The notes beneath the pieces are model-generated. The model saw only the letters and a list, made by a program, of their open reading frames with translations, made no database searches and was not told where the DNA came from. A stretch of 59,524 bases of DNA from Rhodobacter sp. CACIA14H1 (GTDB lineage Bacteria; Pseudomonadota; Alphaproteobacteria; Rhodobacterales; Rhodobacteraceae), in assembly GCA_000500915.1 (NCBI GenBank), contig AYNO01000004.1:1-59524 (forward strand), written 5' to 3'. Positions 28,336 through 36,598 of this stretch are shown in pieces. Position 1 is the first letter of the stretch. Each line of letters begins with the position of its first letter. A program made the position numbers and the translations under genes.

Positions 28336-28740
28336 TCAGACCTGTTCCAGTTCGACGAGGCAGCCGTTGAAATCCTTGGGATGCAGGAACAGCACCGGCT
28401 TGCCATGGGCGCCGATCTTCGGCTCTCCCGATCCCAGCACGCGGGCGCCTGCGGCCTTCAGCCGGTCGCGGGCGGCAAGGATGTCCTCCACCTCGTAGCA
28501 GATGTGGTGGATGCCGCCGGCCGGGTTCTTTTCCAGGAAGCCCGCGATGGGCGAGTTTTCCCCCAGCGGATAGAGCAGTTCGATCTTGGTGTTCGGCAGT
28601 TCGATGAACACCACCGTCACCCCGTGATCCGGTTCGTCCTGCGGGGCGCCGACACGCGCGCCCAGCGTGCCGCGATACTGCTCCGCCGCTGCCGCAAGGT
28701 CCGGCACGGCGATGGCCACATGGTTCAGACGTCCGATCAT
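28336..28740 (-). CDS. mce: methylmalonyl-CoA epimerase
   Basis: 134-aa VOC-fold enzyme that interconverts (S)- and (R)-methylmalonyl-CoA in propionyl-CoA assimilation. Family blocks are IGRLNHVAIAVPDL, VFIELPNTKIELLYPLGE, GGIHHICYEVEDI and KPVLFLHPKDFNGCLVELEQ, containing the metal His and Glu residues. The start at 28740 begins the protein with the conserved HVAIAV strand; the longer track ORF is a shadow. Together with prpE at the other end of the window it indicates a working propionate route. Confidence 0.95.
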   Translation of the reverse strand: MIGRLNHVAIAVPDLAAAAEQYRGTLGARVGAPQDEPDHGVTVVFIELPNTKIELLYPLGENSPIAGFLEKNPAGGIHHICYEVEDILAARDRLKAAGARVLGSGEPKIGAHGKPVLFLHPKDFNGCLVELEQV

Positions 28741-28899
28741 CAGGTCACTCCCTCGCAAGCTCTCCTGCGGGGTTATGGGTGCGCCCCTGCCCCGGTGCAA
28801 GGGGCAGCGCCGCCGCACCCCCGTACTGAGGCGGAGAACGGAACCTTTACGCCTTCCGCGCCATTCTGCCTGCAGATGCCCAAGGACGGAAGCTGCCCC

Positions 28900-29013
28900 A
28901 TGTCCGCACCCCAGATCGCCCTCGCCCGGCCCTGTCCGGCGCCTGCCCCGCTGCGCCCCGCCCCGCTGCTCGACGCGCTGAACGCGCTGATCCTCGCGCT
29001 CTATCCCGGCTGA
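28900..29013 (+). CDS. possible small protein (37 aa)
   Basis: In the 260-bp gap between the epimerase start and the GNAT stop, an ORF begins MSAPQIALARPCPAPAPLRP and ends LLDALNALILALYPG. GGACGGAAG lies 8 bases before the ATG and could be a ribosome site. It is Pro/Ala-rich and overlaps the convergent GNAT stop by 13 bases. Only weak support. Confidence 0.25.
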   Translation: MSAPQIALARPCPAPAPLRPAPLLDALNALILALYPG

Positions 29014-29711
29014 AGCGCGGGGTCCGACGCCGCCCTGACCAGCGCCGTCAGGTCCGACAGCCGTTCCTTCTGCCGCCCGTCCGGGCCGAAATTGGCGGGC
29101 GACAGCCAGGCCGCATAGGCCTCGCGCAGGGCGGGCCATTCGCTGTCGATGACCGAGAACCAGGCGGAATCGCGGTTCCGCCCCTTGATGACCATGTGCT
29201 GGCGGAAGACCCCCTCGAAGGAAAAGCCCAGCCGCTGCGCTGCCCGCCGCGACGGCAGGTTCAGCGCGTTGCACTTCCATTCATAGCGGCGGTAGCCGTT
29301 GGCGAAGGCCCAGTCCATCATCAGGAACATCGCCTCGGTCGCCGCCACCGTCTGCTGGAGCTGCGGCGACAGGCAGATATGCCCCACCTCGATCACCCCG
29401 TGATCCGGCGTGATGCGCAGGAAGGACGCCACCCCCGCCGGATGCGCCGCGCCCTTCTGGCGGATGGCCCAGAAGACCGGGTCCTTGCCCGCCACCGCCT
29501 CCTTGGCCCAGCGGTGATAGGCGGGGGCCGAATGGAAGGGACCGTAGGGCATGTAATCCCACAGCGCGTCATGGCCCGCGAAGGCGCCGAACAGGTCGGC
29601 GGCATGGGCATCGGGGTCCAGAGGGTCCAGCCTTGCGTGGCGCCCCTCCAGCGGGGCATCCCCCGGCCATGCCGCCGGTTTCCATCCCGCCACCACTTCG
29701 CCCGTCATCAT
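29001..29711 (-). CDS. GNAT-family N-acetyltransferase (RimJ/RimL-like)
   Basis: 236-aa acetyltransferase of the RimJ/RimL branch. It starts with a substrate-side region (LEGRHARLDPLDPDAHAADLFGAF), then GVASFLRITPDHGVIEVGHICLSP and the acetyl-CoA region with RRYEWKCNALNLPSRRAAQRLGFSFEGVFRQHMVIKGRNRDSAWFS. The target is unknown. Two adjacent ATGs follow a GGGAGG site; 29711 is used. The gene is downstream of the HEPN/MNT pair but has typical high-GC codons and probably belongs to the core genome. Confidence 0.88.
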   Translation of the reverse strand: MMTGEVVAGWKPAAWPGDAPLEGRHARLDPLDPDAHAADLFGAFAGHDALWDYMPYGPFHSAPAYHRWAKEAVAGKDPVFWAIRQKGAAHPAGVASFLRITPDHGVIEVGHICLSPQLQQTVAATEAMFLMMDWAFANGYRRYEWKCNALNLPSRRAAQRLGFSFEGVFRQHMVIKGRNRDSAWFSVIDSEWPALREAYAAWLSPANFGPDGRQKERLSDLTALVRAASDPALQPG

Positions 29712-29791
29712 CCGCCTCCCGTGCTTTGCGCGACAGTGCCCCGAGGCGGCGGCGCGGTGCAAGGGGGGCAGATTGATACCGACATGACGGC

Positions 29792-30247
29792 TTACCTCGG
29801 CGGTGCCGTCCTGCCGGCAACAGGTTGGTCCAGCTTCACATCTACCCGGTAGTGCAGGGTGCATTTCTCCAGGATTGACTTGAGTCCTGCAAAAAATCGC
29901 TCCGCCTCTTCCGTGCTCGGGGGATCCGGTATCCTCCCGGAAGGGGTCGGATACCGGTATGTCGTGGCGTATGCGACAAGATCTATCACCTTCTCGAAGT
30001 CGATCCTCACAGCACACATGTCCGGAAGCTCATCGACCATTCGGTCCAGCTGGTGACTGCCGAACTTGCGCCGTATTGCCCCTGCATCGATGCCCTCGGA
30101 TGTCAGCACAGCCATCAGAAGGTTCTCGGCGGCATAGAACATCTGCGTTGGTGAACTGGGATGCGTCGGTGAAGCGCGATGCACCATCTGGAGCGACGAC
30201 GCTGCCATATTGATGTGGCTGCCAATCAGCAGCGCCTCACGCGTCAA
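29792..30247 (-). CDS. HEPN-domain protein (putative toxin of a HEPN/MNT pair)
   Basis: 151-aa helical protein. The HEPN ribonuclease motif R-x4-H appears as RKFGSH in the segment IDAGAIRRKFGSHQLDRMVDE, and YAAENLLMAVLTSEG precedes it. It overlaps the upstream nucleotidyltransferase gene by 11 bp and starts at a TTG with GAAGG 8 bases before; an internal ATG at 30208 (MAASSLQM) is an alternative. In the well studied HepT toxins a tyrosine two residues after the His is AMPylated by the partner; here that position is Leu. GC content is visibly lower than in neighbours, which suggests horizontal gain. Confidence 0.75.
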   Translation of the reverse strand: MTREALLIGSHINMAASSLQMVHRASPTHPSSPTQMFYAAENLLMAVLTSEGIDAGAIRRKFGSHQLDRMVDELPDMCAVRIDFEKVIDLVAYATTYRYPTPSGRIPDPPSTEEAERFFAGLKSILEKCTLHYRVDVKLDQPVAGRTAPPR

Positions 30248-30578
30248 GCCTGATGCCTTCGTGTGAGACAGAATAGCTTATCGTGTTCGGCGTAGATCTT
30301 GCGGCAAGGAAATCGCTCATGCGAGTGGTCAGCAGGTCTGCATGGGCCTTCGATTTTCGACGCAGACGGAATGCGGCGACCGGGCTATCGATACCCGACG
30401 GCGCGTCATCAGGGACCACCGCCAAAATGTCGAAATCGCTGGCCTCATGGTTGTCGCCTCTTGCGCGACTCCCGAAAAGCCAGACCTGATCTGCCAACAT
30501 TTCGGTTTTGCACAGATCGACCAGTCGCCGCACGGACTCGGGAAGGTCCATCCTGGATTTTCGGGCGAGGAGCGACAT
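30237..30578 (-). CDS. MNT-type nucleotidyltransferase (putative antitoxin)
   Basis: 113-aa minimal nucleotidyltransferase. The core GSRARGDNHEASDFDILAVV fits the GSx10DxD catalytic signature with both Asp residues intact. In HEPN/MNT systems this protein neutralises the toxin by AMPylation or by binding. The start at MSLLARKS (30578) has GGAAC at fair spacing; MDLPES (30551) is an alternative. It precedes the HEPN gene and overlaps it, so the two are co-translated. The flanking 214 bp upstream to aspS hold no other gene and are also lower in GC. Confidence 0.82.
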   Translation of the reverse strand: MSLLARKSRMDLPESVRRLVDLCKTEMLADQVWLFGSRARGDNHEASDFDILAVVPDDAPSGIDSPVAAFRLRRKSKAHADLLTTRMSDFLAARSTPNTISYSVSHEGIRLDA

Positions 30579-30792
30579 CGGCGTTCCGTTCTGCAAGACA
30601 CGCTTGCGGTAACCTTCACACCTCACAATGTAGGGTTCTCTGCGGCTGCTGTCAAAGCCCCGCCCGATCAGGCCATGCCACGAAGAGATGATCCGGCTGA
30701 TGTATCAGCGGGATAATCGCCATCATGACGGCAACACTTCCGGCAAGTGGCCTGGCCCGCAGGCGCCCCTTCCCCTCACGCAAGGGAACCCC

Positions 30793-32577
30793 TCACTGAT
30801 CCTTCGGCACGACCCGCAGCCGCAATTCGCGCAACTGCTCGTTCGTCGGCTCGCTCGGCGCGCCCATCAGCAGGTCTTCCGCCCGCTGGTTCATCGGGAA
30901 CATGATCACCTCGCGGATGTTCTGTTCATCCGCCAGCAGCATCACCGCCCGGTCGATCCCCATCGCGCAGCCGCCATGGGGCGGGGCGCCGTATTTGAAC
31001 GCCTTGACCATCCCGCCGAACCGCTTGTCCACCTCGGAATTCGGGTATCCGGCCAGTTCGAAGGCCTTGTACATGATCTCCGGCTTGTGGTTGCGGATGC
31101 CGCCCGAAATCAGCTCATACCCGTTGCAGGCAAGGTCATACTGATAGGCATGGACCGCCAGCGGATCGCCCATCAGCGCCTCCATCCCGCCCTGCGGCAT
31201 GGAGAAGGGGTTGTGGGAAAAGTCGATCTTCCCGTCATCGGTCTTTTCGTACATCGGGAAATCGACGATCCAGGCGAAACGGAACGTATCCGTCTCGGCC
31301 AGCCCCAATTCCCGCCCGATCTCGTTCCGCGCCTTGCCCGCGAAGCTTTCGAACTGCTCGGGCTTGCCCCCGAGGAAGAAGGCCGCATCGCCCAGCCCCA
31401 GACCAAGCTGCGCACGGATCGCCTCGGTCCGCTCCGGCCCGATATTCTTGGCCAGCGGACCGGCGGCTTCCATCCCCGACCCGTCCTCGGCCTCGCGCCA
31501 GAAGATGTAGCCCATCCCCGGCAAGCCCTCTTTCTGGGCAAAGGCGTTCATCCGGTCGCAGAACTTGCGGCTCCCCCCCGTCGGCGCGGGAATGGCGCGG
31601 ACCTCGGTCCCCTCGTTCTCCAGCAGTTTCGCAAAGACGGCGAAACCCGACCCGCGGAAATGCTCGGACACGATCTGCATCTTGATCGGGTTGCGCAGGT
31701 CCGGCTTGTCCGACCCGTACCACAGCAGCGCATCCCGATAGGCGATGCGCGGCCAGTCGGAGGGCACCTTGCAATCGGGGCGGAACTCCTCGAACAGTCC
31801 CTGGATCACCGGCTGGACGGCGGCAAAGACATCCTCCTGCTCGACGAAGCTCATTTCCACGTCAAGCTGGTAGAAATCCGTGGGCGACCGGTCCGCACGC
31901 GGGTCCTCGTCGCGGAAACAGGGCGCGATCTGGAAGTAACGGTCGAACCCCGCCACCATGATCAGCTGCTTGAACTGCTGCGGCGCCTGCGGCAGCGCAT
32001 AGAACTTGCCGGGATGCAGACGCGACGGCACCAGAAAGTCCCGCGCCCCCTCCGGCGACGAGGCCGTGATGATCGGCGTCTGGAATTCGTTGAACCCCTG
32101 CCCCCACATCCGGTTGCGCAAGGACCGCACCACATTCGACCGCAGCATCATGTTGCGATGCAGCTTTTCCCGCCGCAGGTCGAGGAAGCGGTAGGTCAAC
32201 CGCGTCTCTTCGGGATAATCCACCTCGCCGAAGACCGGCATCGGCAGCTCTTCCGCAGCGCCCAGCACGGCCATGCCGGTGATATAGACCTCGATCTCGC
32301 CCGTCGGGATCTTGGGGTTCACCAGCGCGGCATCCCGCGCCTTCACCCGCCCGTCGATGCGGATGACCCATTCGGCCCGCACCTTCTCGATCTCGGCAAA
32401 GGCGGGGGAGTCGCTGTCCGCCAGCACCTGCGTGATCCCGTAATGGTCGCGCAGGTCGATGAACAGCACGCCGCCATGGTCGCGCACGCGATGCACCCAG
32501 CCCGCAAGGCGGATCTCCTGCCCGACATGGGTCTTGTTCAGTTCGGCGCAGGTATGGCTGCGATAGGCGTGCATCAT
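30793..32577 (-). CDS. aspS: aspartyl-tRNA synthetase
   Basis: 594-aa class II synthetase charging tRNA-Asp. The N-terminal OB-fold anticodon domain is seen in [27 protein letters not shown]. Motif 2 is [19 protein letters not shown], a bacterial GAD insert follows, and motif 3 is [12 protein letters not shown]. The end [12 protein letters not shown] is usual for alphaproteobacteria. An AGGGGA ribosome site precedes two tandem ATGs at 32577. The gene is convergent with nothing and is flanked by the HEPN/MNT islet downstream. Confidence 0.97.
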   Translation of the reverse strand: MMHAYRSHTCAELNKTHVGQEIRLAGWVHRVRDHGGVLFIDLRDHYGITQVLADSDSPAFAEIEKVRAEWVIRIDGRVKARDAALVNPKIPTGEIEVYITGMAVLGAAEELPMPVFGEVDYPEETRLTYRFLDLRREKLHRNMMLRSNVVRSLRNRMWGQGFNEFQTPIITASSPEGARDFLVPSRLHPGKFYALPQAPQQFKQLIMVAGFDRYFQIAPCFRDEDPRADRSPTDFYQLDVEMSFVEQEDVFAAVQPVIQGLFEEFRPDCKVPSDWPRIAYRDALLWYGSDKPDLRNPIKMQIVSEHFRGSGFAVFAKLLENEGTEVRAIPAPTGGSRKFCDRMNAFAQKEGLPGMGYIFWREAEDGSGMEAAGPLAKNIGPERTEAIRAQLGLGLGDAAFFLGGKPEQFESFAGKARNEIGRELGLAETDTFRFAWIVDFPMYEKTDDGKIDFSHNPFSMPQGGMEALMGDPLAVHAYQYDLACNGYELISGGIRNHKPEIMYKAFELAGYPNSEVDKRFGGMVKAFKYGAPPHGGCAMGIDRAVMLLADEQNIREVIMFPMNQRAEDLLMGAPSEPTNEQLRELRLRVVPKDQ

Positions 32578-32774
32578 CGTTCCCCTAGACGGAGGCTTCC
32601 GGTCCGCGCCGATACACCCCTTGCCGCGCCCGAAGTCAAGTGCGCAGACCGTGCCACCCCCGGCCCGCCTTCGGTGCAGCCCTGCACAGCAACCGCGCAG
32701 CACGGCCCGTTTCCCTGCACCGCCTCACACCCCATATCCCCCGCAACCGAAACTTCCGCCGAAAGGACAGTCCG

Positions 32775-33686
32775 ATGACCAAAATCCCCGGCCTCCACCA
32801 TGTCACCGCCATCTCCGGCCCGCCGCAGGCCAATGTGGACTTCTATGCAGGCACCCTGAAACAGCGCCTCGTGAAAAAGACGGTGAACTTCGACGCCCCC
32901 GACACCTACCACCTCTATTACGGCGATCCCGCAGGCAGCCCAGGCACGATCCTGACCTTCTTCCCCTTCGCCGAGGCAGGCCCCGGCCGCGCCGGCCCCG
33001 GCATGGCCTCCGCCTATGCCTATGCGATCCCGAAGGGCGACTTCGACGCGATGATCGACGAGCTGTCCGCAGGCGACAGCTTCCCCGCCGCCCCCGTCAC
33101 CCGCTTCGGCCAGCGCGTCCTGACCCTGCGCGATCCTGACGGCGCGCCGGTGGAACTGGTCGAAACCGAAGGCGCCACCGACCGGCACGGCTTCCACTCC
33201 GTCACGCTGTGGGAACGCGACCCCGACCCCACCGCCCGCCTCCTGACCGAAGCCTTCGGGTACGAGGTGCTGGGCACCGAACGCAGCCCCGGCGGCGAAC
33301 GCCTGCGGCTGAAGGCCCCGGGCAATGACCGCGCCAACATCATCGACATCTGGCGTGCCGACAACCCCACCGTGCCGCGCCCCGGCAAGGGCACGATCCA
33401 CCACATCGCCTTCCGCGCCAAGACGCAGGAAGACCAGCACCACTGGCAGGAGGCGCTGCTGAAATTCGGCCACCGCACCACGCCGGTGATCGACCGGCAA
33501 TACTTCAACGCGATCTACTTCCGCGAACCGGGCGGCGTGCTCTTCGAAATCGCCACCGACCCGCCGGGCTTCGCCGTGGACGAACCGGTGGAAACCATGG
33601 GCAGCCAGCTGATGCTCCCGCCGCAGCACGAACGCCTGCGCGCGCGGATCGAGGCGACGCTGCCCAAACTGAAGCTCCCCGCATGA
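32775..33686 (+). CDS. ring-cleaving dioxygenase-like VOC protein (MhqO-like)
   Basis: 303-aa protein with two tandem VOC (glyoxalase/dioxygenase) units. The metal ligands are likely His in GLHHVTAISG, His in RHGFHSVTLWE and Glu in PGGVLFEIATDPPG. Length and sequence resemble the Bacillus MhqO/MhqA proteins induced by hydroquinones and electrophiles. It is coupled by ATGA overlap to a hydrolase like MhqD, the same pairing as in Bacillus. The aromatic substrate is not known. The 197-bp gap to divergent aspS holds both promoters. Confidence 0.85.
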   Translation: MTKIPGLHHVTAISGPPQANVDFYAGTLKQRLVKKTVNFDAPDTYHLYYGDPAGSPGTILTFFPFAEAGPGRAGPGMASAYAYAIPKGDFDAMIDELSAGDSFPAAPVTRFGQRVLTLRDPDGAPVELVETEGATDRHGFHSVTLWERDPDPTARLLTEAFGYEVLGTERSPGGERLRLKAPGNDRANIIDIWRADNPTVPRPGKGTIHHIAFRAKTQEDQHHWQEALLKFGHRTTPVIDRQYFNAIYFREPGGVLFEIATDPPGFAVDEPVETMGSQLMLPPQHERLRARIEATLPKLKLPA

Positions 33687-34321
33687 GACGCGCGGGCCCC
33701 TCCAAGGACGCCACCGCCGGGATCGTGCTGCTGCACGGTCGCGGCGGCTCGGCGGCCGACATCCTGTCGCTCATGTCCCACGCCGCCCTGCCCGACGTGG
33801 CCGCCATCGCGCCCGAAGCACCGGGCAATTCCTGGTGGCCCACCTCCTTCCTCGCCCCCGCGGCGCAGATGGAACCCTTCGTCGCAGCGGCACTGGCACA
33901 GGTGGACAGCGCCATCGCCACCCTGCAGGCCGACGGCATCCTCCGCGACCGCATCTGGCTCGCCGGCTTCTCGCAGGGCGCCTGCCTCGCGGCGGAAGCC
34001 TATGCCCGCAAGGGCGAAGGCCTCGCAGGCCTCCTCGCCTTCTCCGGCGCCCTCGTCGGCACGGCGGATGCCGAAGGCGGACCGCAACCGGACCTATACG
34101 GCCACCGCCCCAAACGCCTCGACTACGCAGGCCCGCGCAAGGGCAGGGTCTGGCTCTCGGTCCATGAACGCGACCCGCACATCCCGCTCACCCGCGTGCA
34201 AGAGACGGCAGCAACCCTCGCCACCCTCGGCGCGACCGTGGAAACGAAGCTCTACCCCGGCGCAGGCCATGGCGTGATGCGCGACGACCTCGCCGCCCTG
34301 CGCCGCCACCTCACCGCCTGA
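33683..34321 (+). CDS. phospholipase/carboxylesterase-like hydrolase (MhqD-like)
   Basis: 212-aa alpha/beta hydrolase of the carboxylesterase 2 family. The nucleophile elbow is AGFSQGAC, the acid Asp lies in HERDPHIP and the catalytic His in PGAGHGVM. The oxyanion strand is VLLHGRGGSAADI. With the VOC protein it forms a two-gene operon, probably for handling quinone-like electrophiles. The native ester is unknown. Confidence 0.87.
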   Translation: MRRAGPSKDATAGIVLLHGRGGSAADILSLMSHAALPDVAAIAPEAPGNSWWPTSFLAPAAQMEPFVAAALAQVDSAIATLQADGILRDRIWLAGFSQGACLAAEAYARKGEGLAGLLAFSGALVGTADAEGGPQPDLYGHRPKRLDYAGPRKGRVWLSVHERDPHIPLTRVQETAATLATLGATVETKLYPGAGHGVMRDDLAALRRHLTA

Positions 34322-34380
34322 CCCCACCGTCGCAGGGGGGCCGTCTGCCCCCCACAGGCGCGTGCCGCGCCTTCCCCCCG

Positions 34381-34450
34381 AGGATATTTGAAGAACGGAT
34401 GAAAAGGCATCCGGCATCAAGCCCCTTCATCCGTTCCCAAATATCCCGGG
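34381..34450. repeat. inverted pair of the GGATATTTG repeat (copies 2 and 3)
   Basis: AGGATATTTGAAGAACGGAT (from 34381) and, inverted, ATCCGTTCCCAAATATCCC (to 34447) form about 22 nearly complementary bases around a 20-nt centre. They lie in the 214-bp gap between the convergent hydrolase and class IV aminotransferase genes. The RNA from either strand would fold into a long hairpin, so a bidirectional terminator is plausible. Confidence 0.6.
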
Positions 34451-34535
34451 GTCCGGGGCAGCGCCCCGGCGACCGAGCCGGAGCGGATGCGGAGGCGAGA
34501 GAAAAGGCTTGCGCGGGGCTTGCCCCGCGCTCCTT

Positions 34536-35156
34536 TCAATCGGCCCAGACCGCCGGGATCAGCCCCCGCAACGCGTTGCCCACCCATAGCCGCACGCGCG
34601 GCAGGTCCTCGGCCAGCAGCACCTCCTCCGGCACCGCCAGTTCCGCCCGCAGCACCCCCGGCAACAGGCCCGAGGACAAAGGCGGCGTCCGCATCCCCGC
34701 GCCGCGGTCGAAGAAGACCGTGGTGATGGTGCCGTCGCAGACCTCGTCCCGCTCGTTCCGGAAGACCACCTCGTCCAGCCCCGCCGCCAGCCCCGCCCGC
34801 GCCGCGTCATAGACGCCCCGCCGCGTCGATTTCACCCGCAGCCACGGGTCGCCCGACGACAGCCGCGCCGCCGCCAGCCCGACCCGCCATTCCGCCGCCG
34901 CCGCAGGCAGCGCGGCCACCGTCACTTCCACATCCCCCGCCGCGCCCAGCGTCAGGCGCACCCGCAGCGGCGCGTCCGATACCGCCCCCCGCAGCGCCCG
35001 CTCCACCGTCCCCGCATCGCAGGCAAACCCCAGCGCCGAGGCCCCCGCCGCCAGCCGCGCCAGATGCAGCGGCAGGCGCGGAAACCGCGCCCCGTCCCAC
35101 AGCAGCGTCTCGATCAGCCGGGCGTCCCCAGCCCTTCCGCGTAACGCGCCTTCCAC
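34536..35156 (-). CDS. pabC: aminotransferase class IV family protein (aminodeoxychorismate lyase-like)
   Basis: 206-aa PLP enzyme of fold type IV, expected to convert aminodeoxychorismate to 4-aminobenzoate for folate. It starts at a GTG (35156) behind GGAGGAGG and overlaps the pabB end by 43 bp. Blocks seen are LIETLLWDGARFPRLPLHLARL, the PLP lysine in RVKSTRRGVYDAA, and FRNERDEVCDGTITTVFF. The track shows it joined to part of PabB in one 657-aa frame, but this results from the pabB frameshift and is not a fusion. Confidence 0.82.
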   Translation of the reverse strand: MEGALRGRAGDARLIETLLWDGARFPRLPLHLARLAAGASALGFACDAGTVERALRGAVSDAPLRVRLTLGAAGDVEVTVAALPAAAAEWRVGLAAARLSSGDPWLRVKSTRRGVYDAARAGLAAGLDEVVFRNERDEVCDGTITTVFFDRGAGMRTPPLSSGLLPGVLRAELAVPEEVLLAEDLPRVRLWVGNALRGLIPAVWAD

Positions 35157-36269
35157 AGCGCCTCCTCCCATTCCCCGTCCGCCGTCGAATCCTGCACCAC
35201 GCCGCCACCCACGTTCAGCACCACGCGCCCGCCGTCGAACAGCGACAGCGTCCGGATCGCCACGTTCCAGACCGCATCCCCCGACGGTGCCATCCACCCC
35301 ATCGCCCCGCAATAGACGCCCCGCGCCCGCCCCTCCACCTCGCGGATGATCTCCATCGCGCGGATCTTCGGCGCCCCCGTGATCGACCCGCAGGGAAACA
35401 GCGCCCCCATCAGCCCCGCCAGATCCGCCCCCGCCACCAGCCGCCCCGTCACCGTCGAACTCATCTGGTGGACCGTCGCAAAGGGCTCCACCGCATAAAG
35501 CTCCGGCACCTTGACCGACCCGACCTCGGATATCCGCGCGATGTCGTTGCGCAGCAGGTCCACGATCATCAGGTTCTCCGCCCGCGCCTTTTCCGACGCG
35601 AACAGCTCCGCCGCCAGCGCCGCATCCCGCGCCGGGTCCGCATCGCGCGGCGCCGTCCCCTTCATGGGCCGGGCCGAGATCACCCCCCCTCACCCGGAGA
35701 CAGCTCGGGCGAACGCGACATGACGACCGGCCCGCGCCAAGATCGCAGAAGACGCCGTATCCCACCGCCTGCCGCGCCCTGAGCGCACCGTAAAGGCCCA
35801 GCGCGGACCCCGCCTGCAGCCGCGCCGAAAGCGGGAAGGTCAGGTTGATCTGGTAGCAATCCCCCGCCGCGATATAGCCCATCACGCGGTCCATCGCCGC
35901 GCCATAGGCCCGCCGCGAAATCCCCCGCCGCAGGGCCGACAGCCGCGCCGCCCCCGCCTCCTCCGCCGCCCGCGCCAGCACGGGCGCGGCGTCGGAGGGC
36001 CCGTCGAACACCCCCAGCAGCACCAGCGGCGCAGGCCGCCGCGCCGGCATCAGCCGCGCCAGCTTCGGCTCCAGCGCATAGCCCGCCTCATAGGCCACAT
36101 AGCCCGCCAGCCAGGCGCCCTTCGCCCGCGCCCGGTCGGCGCGGTCCAGCGCCGGGCGCACCTGATCCGCCCGCCGCGCCACGATCACCTCGCGTGCGCC
36201 GTCGAAAAGGGCCGCCGCCCCGCCCGGACCATGTTCGAAAAGGATCACGCGCCGCGCTCCACCGTCCAT
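35114..36269 (-). pseudogene. pabB: aminodeoxychorismate synthase component I, frameshifted
   Basis: PabB makes aminodeoxychorismate from chorismate for folate synthesis. The N-terminal part (LAGYVAYEAGYALEPKL, IAAGDCYQINLTFPL, GYGVFCDLGAG) is in one frame. The C-terminal chorismate-binding part (ISARPMKGTAPRDAD, NLMIVDLLRNDIARI, PCGSITGAPKIRAMEII) is in another. Adding one base near 35729-35733 and one G to the C7 run at 35683-35689 (plus strand) restores PVVMSRSPEL...GVISARPMKGT and about 385 aa. A single base removal would also join the frames but would lose the SPE motif. All key motifs survive, so sequence error is likely. The start 36269 lacks a good ribosome site and is uncertain. Confidence 0.82.
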
Positions 36270-36598
36270 CGAGGGGCCGAGATAGCACCCCCCCCGCCCC
36301 CGACCAGCCCAGCCGCGACGCCTTGCCGCCCCGAACCGCCCGCGCAGGCGTTTTCCGACGCAGAAAACGCGGCGAAATCTGACGCAGATTCCGCCCCCGG
36401 ACGGCGCAGCCGGATCACCCCAAAATTCTGCGCCGGAATCCTGCGCGATTTCCGCGTCAGAAATCGCCCTCCCGGCGCCCCGCACAATCCCTTGCGCCCC
36501 GCGCCCCACTCCCCTAAACCCCCGTCAATTTGCGCGAAGCACGAATCCACCCACCCGCTGGCAACCCCGCCACGGGATGGCACATGCGGGACAGGACC
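36270..36598. promoter_or_regulatory. intergenic region upstream of carB and pabB
   Basis: This 329-bp divergent gap must carry both promoters. It contains imperfect repeats of CGCAGAAAACGCGGCGAAATCTGACGC type, with TTCCGACGCAGAAAAC, TCTGACGCAGATTCC and TTCCGCGTCAGAAATC alternating in both orientations (36352-36468). No clear -35/-10 pair could be picked. Confidence 0.35.

Noticed and set aside
29700-30792. tRNA gene or integrase next to the low-GC islet
   Set aside because: No cloverleaf-like sequence, integrase or direct repeats could be found at the borders.
34536-36509. 657-aa ORF taken as a natural PabB-PabC fusion
   Set aside because: The middle section is out-of-frame, Gly/Arg-rich nonsense; the true PabB C-terminus lies in another frame and a GTG start for pabC follows a strong ribosome site.
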